From contig OZ243123.1 in assembly GCA_965212505.1 (NCBI GenBank), positions 992,001 to 1,056,000 of the forward strand: a DNA stretch of 64,000 nt, written 5' to 3'. Position 1 is the first letter of the stretch, and every line of letters begins with the position of its first letter. Origin of the DNA: JAHEKO01 sp965212505 (GTDB lineage: Bacteria > Acidobacteriota > Thermoanaerobaculia > Multivoradales > JAHEKO01). The translations under genes and the position numbers were made by a program. The notes beneath the pieces were generated by a model. The model did not search any database and was not told the DNA's origin. It was given only the letters and a program-made list of their open reading frames with translations. Below, one piece after another: positions 41,899-50,451 of this stretch.

Positions 41899-43632
41899 AT
41901 GACATCGCACAGAGGCCGCTCCGTCTTCCTGTTCGTCGCCGCTCTCGCGTGGCTCCCACAGCTGCTTGTCGCCGAGGCGGCCGCCGTCGACCTCGCAGCT
42001 CGCGTCGACGAGCTCTTCGCCGACTCGGCCCGCAGCGATGCCCCCGGTGCTGCTGTCGCCGTAGTGCAAGACGGTCGCATCGTCTACCAGAACGGCTTTG
42101 GCATGGCGGACCTCGAGCGGGGGGTGCGTATCGAGCCCGAGTCGGTCTTCGAGATCGGTTCGGTCTCGAAGCAGTTCGCCGCGATGAGCATTCTGCTGCT
42201 CGAGAACGACGGCAAGCTGTCGGTGGACGACGAGGTTCGCAAGTGGATTCCGGAGCTGCCCGAGTACGAACAGCCGATCACGATCCGCCATCTGCTTCAC
42301 CATACGAGTGGTATTCGCGACGTCGAGACGCTCATTCCGCTGGCGGGCTGGCCGTGGGTGAACTACGCGAGCGACGCACAATTGCTCGACCTCATCACGC
42401 GACAGAAAGGGCTCAACTTCGCGCCGGGCGAGCAGTACCTCTACAGCAACTCGGGGTACGTGCTGCTGGCGCAGATCGTGGAGCGGGTCAGCGAGACGTC
42501 GTTCCCTGACTTTGCTGACCGTCGCCTCTTCGAGCCGCTCGAGATGCGCAGCTCCGTCTTCTTCGACGATCCCGGACAGCTGATCGCCGGTCGAGCTATT
42601 CCATACGTTTCCGACGGCAAGGGAGGGTGGGAGTTGGCGCTCTGGAATCTGCCCTTCGACGGTCCGTCGGGCCTCTATACGACCGTGGGCGATCTAGCGC
42701 GCTGGGACGCCAACTTCTACGACAATCGGCTCGGCGGCGGCCAGGAGCTGATCGAGAAGATGACCACCCCCGGACTCCTCGCCAACGGCGAGGCGATCGA
42801 CTACGCAGCTGGACTGGTCATCGAGGAGTTCCGCGGTCGCGCCTCGGTGAGCCACGGCGGCGCTTGGATGGGCTACCGCTCGTCAATGCGGCGCCTACCG
42901 GAGGAGCGACTTACGGTCATCGTTCTCTCGAACGCCTCGCAGATGCCGGTGGGCACGCGCGAGGTTCTCGACCTCTACCTGCCGCCGGAAGACGAGTCAG
43001 AGGCGGTTCCCGGAGGCGAGGAGGCGTCGATCGATCCGCCCGAGCGGACCAACGTCTCGCTGACCTCGGCTCAGCTCGCCGAACTCGAGGGTCAATACTG
43101 GAACGCGAGCTCCGGGCTGCTGCGGACGATCGAGAACCGCGACGGCACGCTCTACTATGCGCGCACGAGCGGAGCGGCGACAGAACTCGGTGCTCTCGAT
43201 CCGACCGCCTTCTACATGATCGGTCCGTCCGTCGAAGTCGACGTCGTGTTTGAGCTGAAGTCAGATGAAGCTCCGACAATGACGGTAACGGTCGAAGGGC
43301 AGGAGCCGCTGTTCTTCGAGACGTTGGAGGCCCCCGACGAAGCGGCGATGGGGCAGGTCGCTGGAAGGTACTGGAGCGAAGAACTCGAACGGCAGCTCGT
43401 TCTGGCGGTCGAGGGCGATGGAGTTGAGGTGAGCTGGTCCGATGACGATCGCGCGGTCGGGGCGACGTTTGTCGGTGCTGATGAGCTACTCGTTCCCGCG
43501 CTTGTCCAAATCCCCTGGTACACGCAGGACGTGCGCCTAGTCCTCGGGCGAGGGGAGACCGGCCCCGTGAAAGGGCTCACCCTCAATTGCGACATGGTGC
43601 GTGGCGTCTCGTTCGTGCGACAGGTCGACTAG
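41899..43632 (+). CDS. Exported serine hydrolase, beta-lactamase family
   Basis: The 577-aa protein from the ATG at 41899 has a signal peptide (SVFLFVAALAWLPQLLVA). The hydrolase domain carries S-x-x-K as Ser88-Val-Ser-Lys91, a Y-S-N-S-G-Y Tyr motif and H-G-G (SHGGAWMGY), all three expected sites. The roughly 180 C-terminal residues form an extra domain. It is related to the serine hydrolase at 27340, which lacks the HGG motif. Substrate unknown. Confidence 0.87.
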   Translation: MTSHRGRSVFLFVAALAWLPQLLVAEAAAVDLAARVDELFADSARSDAPGAAVAVVQDGRIVYQNGFGMADLERGVRIEPESVFEIGSVSKQFAAMSILLLENDGKLSVDDEVRKWIPELPEYEQPITIRHLLHHTSGIRDVETLIPLAGWPWVNYASDAQLLDLITRQKGLNFAPGEQYLYSNSGYVLLAQIVERVSETSFPDFADRRLFEPLEMRSSVFFDDPGQLIAGRAIPYVSDGKGGWELALWNLPFDGPSGLYTTVGDLARWDANFYDNRLGGGQELIEKMTTPGLLANGEAIDYAAGLVIEEFRGRASVSHGGAWMGYRSSMRRLPEERLTVIVLSNASQMPVGTREVLDLYLPPEDESEAVPGGEEASIDPPERTNVSLTSAQLAELEGQYWNASSGLLRTIENRDGTLYYARTSGAATELGALDPTAFYMIGPSVEVDVVFELKSDEAPTMTVTVEGQEPLFFETLEAPDEAAMGQVAGRYWSEELERQLVLAVEGDGVEVSWSDDDRAVGATFVGADELLVPALVQIPWYTQDVRLVLGRGETGPVKGLTLNCDMVRGVSFVRQVD

Positions 43633-43637
43633 CTGAA

Positions 43638-43817
43638 CTAGGGACTCCCGTCCTCGTCGCCTTCCAGTCGAGCAATTTCTCCGGCCGGGTTGCGGTACCA
43701 GGGGTCGAGGTCGCGAGCACGAATACGCGTCCTCGAAGCGGACGGCCGGACAGCCGTCGCTCCGGGACGCTCTCGTAGGAGCCGCTCGGCCTTCTGCAAC
43801 TCCTCGAGGCGGGCCAC
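43638..43817 (-). CDS. Possible small charged protein
   Basis: A 59-codon frame from a GTG at 43817 encodes a charged helix (ARLEELQKAERLLRERPGAT) and then DPWYRNPAGEI, a protein-like composition. AGGGAG directly abuts the GTG, which is poor spacing, and a stop lies shortly upstream. It may be the 3' end of an older gene. The 264-nt spacer between the hydrolase and the next gene holds nothing else recognisable. Confidence 0.25.
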   Translation of the reverse strand: MARLEELQKAERLLRERPGATAVRPSASRTRIRARDLDPWYRNPAGEIARLEGDEDGSP

Positions 43818-43896
43818 CTCCCTTCCAGAAGAGCGCGAACGCCCCTACCTAGGGTTCGTCTGTTGGACGCGCGCGGGCTCGCCGCGTTGCTTCGAG

Positions 43897-44676
43897 CTAG
43901 GGTTCGGGATCGCCGAGCGCCGAGAACGTCAGGACGTTCCGGACCACCTGCTTGACTCGACCATCGTCGAGGAAGATCGGTGCAAACGTGCCGAGCGCCA
44001 CCCCGGCAGAGTCGAAGCGGTCGCTGAACAGTTCGCAACTAAAGCCGGTCTTGCCGCTGACCTGCGTGATCGACGGCTCGGACGACTGATATCCGAAGAT
44101 CAACTCGCGCTGGGGCGTGCCGTCGCGGCGCGTGACCTCGATGTTGTACTCGCCCTGCGCGACGGCCGTGCCAAAGGGGACGTGCATGCCATCGAAGTCG
44201 CCGCCCAGGGTGAAGCCGTCAGGGTCGACCACAACCAGCTGCCACCCACCATCCCGAATCACATACCCCTCGGACGGAGCGGAGGGGCCTCCGATCAGGT
44301 ACGCCCGGTAGTGATTCCTCGGGTCGAACATGAAGTGAATCAGTAGCAGCCGATCGTCGTTGGCGGCGTCGTTGGCGTCCATGCCGAAGCGATCGACGAA
44401 GAACTGAACGGCTTCCGCCTCCTTGGCTGCGATCTCGCCGTCGGTGCGCCCCATGATCTCGGTCTGGAAGTACTCGCCGTCGCAGAACATGCCCGTGCAT
44501 CCCGGAATGCCGTCGGGGTGCGGCTCTTCGGGGTCGTAGAGCCCCGTGGCGACAAAGACGGCGAAGCCCTCGAACGGTTCGGGTACCGGCGGCCCGGCCT
44601 GGCTCGAGCTCGCCAGAGCGAGGCTCAGGAGTGCAGCTAGAACGACTACGGTGGAGGTGTGCTTTCGACTACGCAT
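43897..44676 (-). CDS. Secreted hypothetical protein
   Basis: GGAGAGAG precedes the ATG at 44676. The 259-aa protein starts with a signal peptide (VVVLAALLSLALASSSQAG). The mature part has two close Cys (IPGCTGMFCDGEYF near 45) and no recognised domain. The longer in-frame extension upstream is Arg-rich and unlike a protein N-terminus. Role unknown; the following gene (44942) is divergent. Confidence 0.6.
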   Translation of the reverse strand: MRSRKHTSTVVVLAALLSLALASSSQAGPPVPEPFEGFAVFVATGLYDPEEPHPDGIPGCTGMFCDGEYFQTEIMGRTDGEIAAKEAEAVQFFVDRFGMDANDAANDDRLLLIHFMFDPRNHYRAYLIGGPSAPSEGYVIRDGGWQLVVVDPDGFTLGGDFDGMHVPFGTAVAQGEYNIEVTRRDGTPQRELIFGYQSSEPSITQVSGKTGFSCELFSDRFDSAGVALGTFAPIFLDDGRVKQVVRNVLTFSALGDPEP

Positions 44677-44941
44677 GATCTCTCTCCCTTCTCCATGAAT
44701 CCGCCCCTCTCTCGTAGACCTAGCGCGAAAGCAAACATCATGAGATGGGTTTCGCTCGCCCGGCTGGCCGTATGTACGGCCGGTGGGCTGGGAAACCAAT
44801 ACCAAAAACCAGAGTTTTGTCGACGATACCACCGAGGTCGAGCGAGGCCGAATTCGTTCCGAGAGGTCGCTTTGAGGCGACCGGGGTAGGCTCGCTGGAA
44901 CGACGAAGTCGAACGCCCGACGCTGGGAAGGAGATTCGAGA

Positions 44942-46363
44942 ATGAGTCGACGTAACCTGAGCCGGATTCTGTACCTGCTGACGATGACGAGCACGTCTGC
45001 GATCTACGCCGAGGAGTCGAGATCCCGAGAGGAGCGACTTGCCGATCGGGCGGCCATCCGTCAGCACGTCGAGACGTTGGTCGCAGAGACCGTCGGGGCA
45101 AACCCCTCCCCGCAGGCCATCACCGCGCCCGGGAACTACGCGCTCTCGATCGACACCGATCTGGCGATCAGCGGCAACGTCTTCAAGGACGGCTATCCGT
45201 TCCTCCACGACGACTACCCAGGGGCTCGGAACACCGCTCTCGGACGGCTGGCGATGGTCAGCCTGACTCCGTACGTGCCGAGCCCGAGCTCGGGAACCAA
45301 CAACTCTGCTCTGGGTACCTACGCACTGCGTTACACGACCTCTGGAAGAAACAACACGGCAGCTGGCTCCTATGCGATGTTTGCCAACACGACCGGTTTC
45401 GGTAACAGCGCCTTCGGTGCCTTCGCGATGTTCTCGAACGACCTCGGGTACTACAACACGGCCGTCGGCACGTCGGCTCTGTTCTCCAACACGGTGGGCC
45501 GCGAGATGACCGCCGTCGGTATGGGTGCCCTCTTGTCCGCGACAGATGCGGACTACAACACTGCGGTGGGCGCGTTTGCTCTGAGCTCCAATGCGACCAG
45601 CATCTTAAATACCGCCGTCGGCGCCTCGGCCCTCTTGAACACGACGGGTCAGGAGAATACGGCGGTCGGCGCCTCGGCTCTCTGGGCTCTGACGACTGGC
45701 TACGACAACACCGCGGTCGGTTCCCTCGCGCTCCGTACCAACACGAGCGGCCACGGCAACACGGTGATCGGGCGATTTGCACTAGGCTACAGCACGACAG
45801 GCAGCAGCAACGTCGTGATCGGTGACGAGGCGGGCAGCTCGATCACCACCGGCAGCCACAACATCATCATCAACAACGGGGCTGCCGCCGGCGACTCGGG
45901 CGTCATTCGAATCGGCAACAGCAACAACATCGCGACCTACATCGCCGGGATCTCAGGAGGTGTCGTTACCGGCGGCTCGCAGGTCATGGTGAACGCCGCA
46001 GGGCATCTTGGCACCATCGTGTCCTCTCGTCGCTTCAAGGAGCGGATCGCTTCGATCGAGGGCAACTCCGAAGCGTTCGACGAGCTGCGCCCGGTCACCT
46101 TCCGCTACCGAGAAGAGTTCAGTTCGATCGAGGAGAATCACCTCGAGTTCGGACTGATCGCCGAAGAGGTCGCCGAGGTGCTGCCCGAGATCGTTGTCTA
46201 CGACGAAGCAGGCAGGCCGCTCTCCGTGAGGTACCACGCGCTGACGCCGATCCTGCTGGAGGAGTTGCAGCGGTTGCGAAAGCGGGTGGCTACGCTCGAG
46301 GCACGGGAGCGGGACGTGGGGGAGTTGGTCGAACGGTTGGAGCGATTGGAGGGCTCTCGCTAG
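44942..46363 (+). CDS. Secreted S74-type protein with N-T-A-V-G head repeats
   Basis: AAGGAG precedes the ATG. The 473-aa protein has a short signal-like N-terminus, then about fifteen repeats of the form N-T-A-V-G-x2-A-L at 14-24-residue spacing (about 95-320), resembling trimeric adhesin heads. The C-terminus carries an intramolecular-chaperone (peptidase S74) domain (SSRRFKERIASIEGN, RPVTFRYR, FGLIAEEVAEVLPEIV) and a coiled coil. Trimer formation and self-cleavage are inferred from the family. Confidence 0.82.
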   Translation: MSRRNLSRILYLLTMTSTSAIYAEESRSREERLADRAAIRQHVETLVAETVGANPSPQAITAPGNYALSIDTDLAISGNVFKDGYPFLHDDYPGARNTALGRLAMVSLTPYVPSPSSGTNNSALGTYALRYTTSGRNNTAAGSYAMFANTTGFGNSAFGAFAMFSNDLGYYNTAVGTSALFSNTVGREMTAVGMGALLSATDADYNTAVGAFALSSNATSILNTAVGASALLNTTGQENTAVGASALWALTTGYDNTAVGSLALRTNTSGHGNTVIGRFALGYSTTGSSNVVIGDEAGSSITTGSHNIIINNGAAAGDSGVIRIGNSNNIATYIAGISGGVVTGGSQVMVNAAGHLGTIVSSRRFKERIASIEGNSEAFDELRPVTFRYREEFSSIEENHLEFGLIAEEVAEVLPEIVVYDEAGRPLSVRYHALTPILLEELQRLRKRVATLEARERDVGELVERLERLEGSR

Positions 46364-46449
46364 CGAGAAGAAAGTGCTCGCGACTCAGCCGCGCCGCAGG
46401 CTCTTGCGCCCGAGGAGTGGATTCCCGCGAACAAGGAAGCGTTAGATCC

Positions 46450-46743
46450 GTGAACTGGCCGGTGTTTTGGCAAGCGACTTGGATGCTCACCAAGGTAGCG
46501 CTTGTCGTCTTTGTCGGAGTTGCGATGGTCCGGCTTGTGGGCCGTTTCGAGGCGTTTGCGCGTCAGCTCGACACCAGGTCAAATCAACGGCGCTCGCTCA
46601 GGGTTCAGAACTCCTGCTTGGTGGCCGGTATGCATCCGATGGAAGGCAGCGGGCCGACTTCAGTTTCGGCAGGGGGTTGGGGTAATGATCCTTCTGCTTC
46701 TTGCAGAGTTGTGGCGTCTCTTCGTCTAGGCTTCGTCGCCTGA
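46450..46743 (+). CDS. Possible small single-pass membrane protein
   Basis: A 97-aa frame from a GTG at 46450 encodes one hydrophobic helix (WMLTKVALVVFVGVAMV) followed by a polar tail without recognised features. The ribosome-binding site is weak. The hydrophobic segment supports a real N-terminus; the C-terminal half looks non-coding. Confidence 0.35.
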   Translation: MNWPVFWQATWMLTKVALVVFVGVAMVRLVGRFEAFARQLDTRSNQRRSLRVQNSCLVAGMHPMEGSGPTSVSAGGWGNDPSASCRVVASLRLGFVA

Positions 46744-46892
46744 CGTGTTTGCAGCGTCTTGCGTCTGAATCGCGGTGGGTCAAGCAAACAGAGCCTTCTG
46801 GCCGCGGCGGCTTGGCCCCTTCTCATGACGCTCTCCTGACGCCCCGCCGATACACTCGCTCTCCGCGCCCGACGGCCGATAGGGAGAATCGA

Positions 46893-48515
46893 GTGAACCG
46901 AATGGGTCAGAGTCTGCTCACCTTTGCGATCGTTCTGCTCGTGGCTTCAACCACGGGCTTCGCGGCAACCCTTACCGTCACTACGAGCGGTGACGTCAGC
47001 GACGGAGGCGACGGAGTTCTGTCTCTCCGCGAGGCGATCGACGCCGCCGCGGCCTTCGACACGATCGAGTTCGACCCATCGCTTTCCGGCCAGACGATCG
47101 GCCTGACGCAGGGCACCATCACGCTCTCGACGAGCGTACAGATTGTCGGACCCGGAGCTGACGAGCTGACGATCGACGGCAACGAACTCGGCCGAGTCTT
47201 CTTCATCGACAGCGGTGCCACAGTTTTGGTGAGCGGCCTGACGGTCAGCGGGGGCAATCACACGGGAGCGGGGGCTGGCATTCGGAACGATGGAGGTCAG
47301 CTCACGGTGATCGAGTGCGTGTTGCGAGAGAACACCACCGGGTTTGCCGGCGCGGCTCTGGCGAACTTCTTCGGGCTTGGACTCGATGTGGTCGACTCGG
47401 TGATCGAGGAGAACACCGCGGGGATCGGCGCCGGAGTGTTCATTAACTTCGGGCCGGTCAATATTGTCGGGACGACGATTCGGAACAACCAGGGGGGCTC
47501 GATCTGGAACCTGGGAGGGACGGTCACGGTCGAGAGCTCGACGATCTCCGGCAACGTGGTCGACAGCAACGATGGTGGGAGTGGCCTCCTGACCACCGGT
47601 ACCTCCCGAGTGATCAACAGCACGATCAGCGGGAACATCTCGACCGGACTTTTCGGCGGGTTCGGCTCGGGTGGCGGCGTCAAAATCAACGCCGGTACGC
47701 TCGAGATCGCCAACAGCACCATCGTCGCCAACAGTGCATTCACCAGCGGTGGCGGGGTCGCGATCGGCGTGGCTTCGATCGTCAACGTGCGCAACTCGAT
47801 CATCGCGGGCAACACGGCACCGGTGGGGGAGGACTGCGACTTTGCGGTGGGGACTCCGACGTCGATAGGGTTCAACGTGGTGGGAGACGCGACGGGCTGT
47901 CCGAGCGATGGCCCAGGAGATCAGGTGGTCGACCCGGCGCTTGTGTTCACGGATCTGGTCGGCTCGCTCGCCAACAACGGCGGGCTGACCGAGACACACG
48001 CGCTCCTTGCTGGGAGTCCGGCGCTCGACATGGGCGACCCGGCGGGCTGTGAAGACCCGGACGGCGCGCCGATCGTCGTCGACCAGCGTGGGGAGACTCG
48101 ACCGGCCGGACCATCCTGCGATGTCGGCTCCTTCGAGTCGCAGGGAGCACCGCTCGGCGGAACGGTGACCGGCCTTCAGCAGACGAGCGTGGTGTGCACA
48201 AACGTTGAAACGCTCGAGAACGTGGCGATCTCGGACGAGACCTCGTGGGACTGTCGCGCCGCCGGCCTCGACGCCGAGGACGGCGACCGGGTTCGTCAGG
48301 ACATCTCGGGCCGTCCCTCGGCGCCGAGCTGGAGTGGTGATCTCGTGGGGCTCGACGACAGCCGCATCCGAGTGCTTTGCTTGAATCTGAGCACGGGGCA
48401 GCGAGTGCCGCTCCAGCTGACGGGCGAGACGAGCTTCGACTGTCGTAACGCGGGCCTTCTGGCCCAGCCCGGAGACCGCTTGCGCCTTACGATTCTCGGC
48501 CGAGCCGACGGCTGA
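46893..48515 (+). CDS. Right-handed beta-helix surface protein with CSLREA-like N-terminus and Cys modules
   Basis: AGGGAGAA precedes a GTG at 46893 (an ATG nine bases later is possible). The 540-aa protein has a signal peptide (LLTFAIVLLVASTTGFAA), the SLREAIDAAAAFDTIEF segment of CSLREA-type proteins, beta-helix rungs (SSTISGNVV, NSTISGNI, NSTIVANSA) and a choice-of-anchor-like block. Two copies of a 60-residue module end the protein, each with V-x-C-x-N, S-[WF]-D-C-R-x-A-G-L and G-D-R. An orphan copy of the module is at 25027. Confidence 0.78.
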   Translation: MNRMGQSLLTFAIVLLVASTTGFAATLTVTTSGDVSDGGDGVLSLREAIDAAAAFDTIEFDPSLSGQTIGLTQGTITLSTSVQIVGPGADELTIDGNELGRVFFIDSGATVLVSGLTVSGGNHTGAGAGIRNDGGQLTVIECVLRENTTGFAGAALANFFGLGLDVVDSVIEENTAGIGAGVFINFGPVNIVGTTIRNNQGGSIWNLGGTVTVESSTISGNVVDSNDGGSGLLTTGTSRVINSTISGNISTGLFGGFGSGGGVKINAGTLEIANSTIVANSAFTSGGGVAIGVASIVNVRNSIIAGNTAPVGEDCDFAVGTPTSIGFNVVGDATGCPSDGPGDQVVDPALVFTDLVGSLANNGGLTETHALLAGSPALDMGDPAGCEDPDGAPIVVDQRGETRPAGPSCDVGSFESQGAPLGGTVTGLQQTSVVCTNVETLENVAISDETSWDCRAAGLDAEDGDRVRQDISGRPSAPSWSGDLVGLDDSRIRVLCLNLSTGQRVPLQLTGETSFDCRNAGLLAQPGDRLRLTILGRADG

Positions 48516-48746
48516 CGAGCGGTGCGACAAGACTCGGCAGGTGCTTCACCCGGAGGCGTCGCCGATCGGCTCGACGGGCTAAGCCGGGTTGCCGCCAGCA
48601 AGTGTGGCGGTGCGAAGCGTGGTAGAGAGAGACGGGCGCGTTGCTCCGGCGTCTGGAGCCGTTCGTGGGCAACGGTTAGAAACGGTCACGCGGTGTCGAG
48701 CCTCTTGGCGTGCGCCCGGGCCTGGCATTTGCTTGAGCTGTGAGAC

Positions 48747-49817
48747 ATGAGTCCTTCGCGACGCAGCTCCTATTTGCTCGGAAGCCTTGCCCTTGCGCTT
48801 TTCCTAGCGCCAGCTTCGGGCCGCAACGCCTGGGCTCACGTCGAGGCGTCCGCCTCGCCATGTCCTCTGCCGGAGACGGATCGAGAGCTCGTCCAGCGGG
48901 CGCTCGACGCCTGGGCGCTACAGCAGGACGAGGCGTTGGGGATCGATTCTCGACCTCTTCCCTGGATCGTCTTCCTCGGCAGCGACTGCGTCTGGCACCT
49001 GGAGCGCCGCCGAGCGTCGACCGACTCTCCCGCGAGCTCGGAGTCGCTCTGGAACTACCGCGGCCGTCCGGTCGATACCTGGGTTGTCGAGGCCGGAGAC
49101 CAGGTGGAGCTGCCGAGCGGTGAGCTCGTGCCGAAGGCCCCGATTGCCAAGACGGTCCTCGGCCCTGAGGGTCCGTTCTTTGTCCTCGCAATGCCCGAGA
49201 TCTGGGCGGCGCACCCAGCGTTCGAAGCGCAGGAGCGGCGGGCGAAGCTACCGGACTTCTGGCTCGGAGTGTCGGCGCACGAATTGGTGCACACGGTGCA
49301 GCTGGCGCCGGTGGTGGCGAGGATCGAGGGCCTGCAGGCCGAGAACGACCTACCCGAGTCGTTCGACGACGACATCATTCAGGATGTCTACTCAGAGGAC
49401 GCCGTCTACTCAACGCGAGTGGCGAACGAACTGGACCTCCTGTTCGCGGCGGCTGTCGAGGAGGACTCGGCTCAAAAGCGAGAGCGGGCGAAGGCGGCAC
49501 TCGAGGCGATTCAGCGGCGCCGTGCGGAGTTCTTCCAGGGGGAGCGCGTGGTCTACGCTGAGCTCGACGAACTCTTCCTTGCCCTCGAGGGTGCGGCGAC
49601 GTGGGCCGCGTTCCAGCTCCAGGTGGCGGGAAAGAGCGTGAGCTCGGAGCTTCGATCGATGGAGGAGGAGAGGAGCTTCCATCGGCGCAAGTGGGTGCAG
49701 GCCCAGGGTCTCTTGCTCTACCTGCTGGTCGACGAGTTCGTGCCGGACTGGAAGGACCGGAGCTTCGCTGGAGACCTCCCTCCCGGCCCCATCGAGATGC
49801 TCAGTGCTGCCCTCTAG
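48747..49817 (+). CDS. Secreted putative zinc metalloprotease (HELVH)
   Basis: The 356-aa protein has a signal peptide (SLALALFLAPASG) and an H-E-x-x-H site, His178-Glu179-Leu-Val-His182, in the context GVSAHELVHTVQL. A third ligand is not certain; Glu residues in AVYSTRVANELDLL about 45 residues on would suit a gluzincin. I recognise no named family. The 3' end overlaps the convergent gene at 49814 by 4 nt. Confidence 0.6.
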   Translation: MSPSRRSSYLLGSLALALFLAPASGRNAWAHVEASASPCPLPETDRELVQRALDAWALQQDEALGIDSRPLPWIVFLGSDCVWHLERRRASTDSPASSESLWNYRGRPVDTWVVEAGDQVELPSGELVPKAPIAKTVLGPEGPFFVLAMPEIWAAHPAFEAQERRAKLPDFWLGVSAHELVHTVQLAPVVARIEGLQAENDLPESFDDDIIQDVYSEDAVYSTRVANELDLLFAAAVEEDSAQKRERAKAALEAIQRRRAEFFQGERVVYAELDELFLALEGAATWAAFQLQVAGKSVSSELRSMEEERSFHRRKWVQAQGLLLYLLVDEFVPDWKDRSFAGDLPPGPIEMLSAAL

Positions 49818-50377
49818 CTTGACGAGTCGTGCGCGGTAGGTCGACCGACGAGTAGGGCGACGAACCCTGGTAGGAACGCCACGGTCCAGTAGAGGAAGCG
49901 CACCGCATAGCCGCCGTCGAAGGCGGGGTCGGTCCACATTCCCGAAACGGCCCAAAAGGCGAGGCCCGAGCCGATGCCGGCGAGCAGGCCGCGCACGACG
50001 GAGCTCGAACGCGGGATACCGATGTCGCGGGCCCAGTCGGTGAGCAGTGCAAGAGCGAGCCACATGCCCAGCCAGGTGATGAGTAGGGCTCCCAGGTAGC
50101 CGGCAAGGGCGGCCACCGGGTAGAACACGCCGGCGAGGACCAAGCCGACGAGGGGTAACAACGCGAGCCGGCTGCGTCGTGTCTTTGGCACTGCGGCCGC
50201 CCAGGCGAGTACGCCTCCGAGCAGGGCAAAGAAGATCACGCCGTGGCCAATGGCCGGAGCGATCGCTCCATCGGTCAGGTAGTTGGCCCAGATCCAGTCT
50301 CCGATGGCGGAGGCGAGTCCCAGGATGGCGGCGGCGATCGACGATCGGGTGAAGGAGGGACCCAGGGCGGAAGACAT
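49814..50377 (-). CDS. Multi-pass membrane protein
   Basis: The 187-aa protein has five or six hydrophobic segments (AAILGLASAIGDWIWANYL, HGVIFFALLGGVLAWAAAV, LLPLVGLVLAGVFYPVAAL, LLITWLGMWLALALLTDW and a C-terminal pair). I recognise no family. It is divergent from the TIR-TPR gene with a 74-nt gap, so the two may share a control region. Confidence 0.65.
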   Translation of the reverse strand: MSSALGPSFTRSSIAAAILGLASAIGDWIWANYLTDGAIAPAIGHGVIFFALLGGVLAWAAAVPKTRRSRLALLPLVGLVLAGVFYPVAALAGYLGALLITWLGMWLALALLTDWARDIGIPRSSSVVRGLLAGIGSGLAFWAVSGMWTDPAFDGGYAVRFLYWTVAFLPGFVALLVGRPTAHDSSS

Positions 50378-50451
50378 GACGCGTTTCTAGCACGCGGAGC
50401 GGCGATCGGGTCCGGCCAAGCGGCGCGCCGCTGCTAGCATCGCGGAACCGA

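Noticed and set aside
44942..46363. CRISPR or DNA-level tandem repeat within the N-T-A-V-G region
   Set aside because: The periodicity is at protein level with variable spacing; there are no identical direct repeats or regular spacers.
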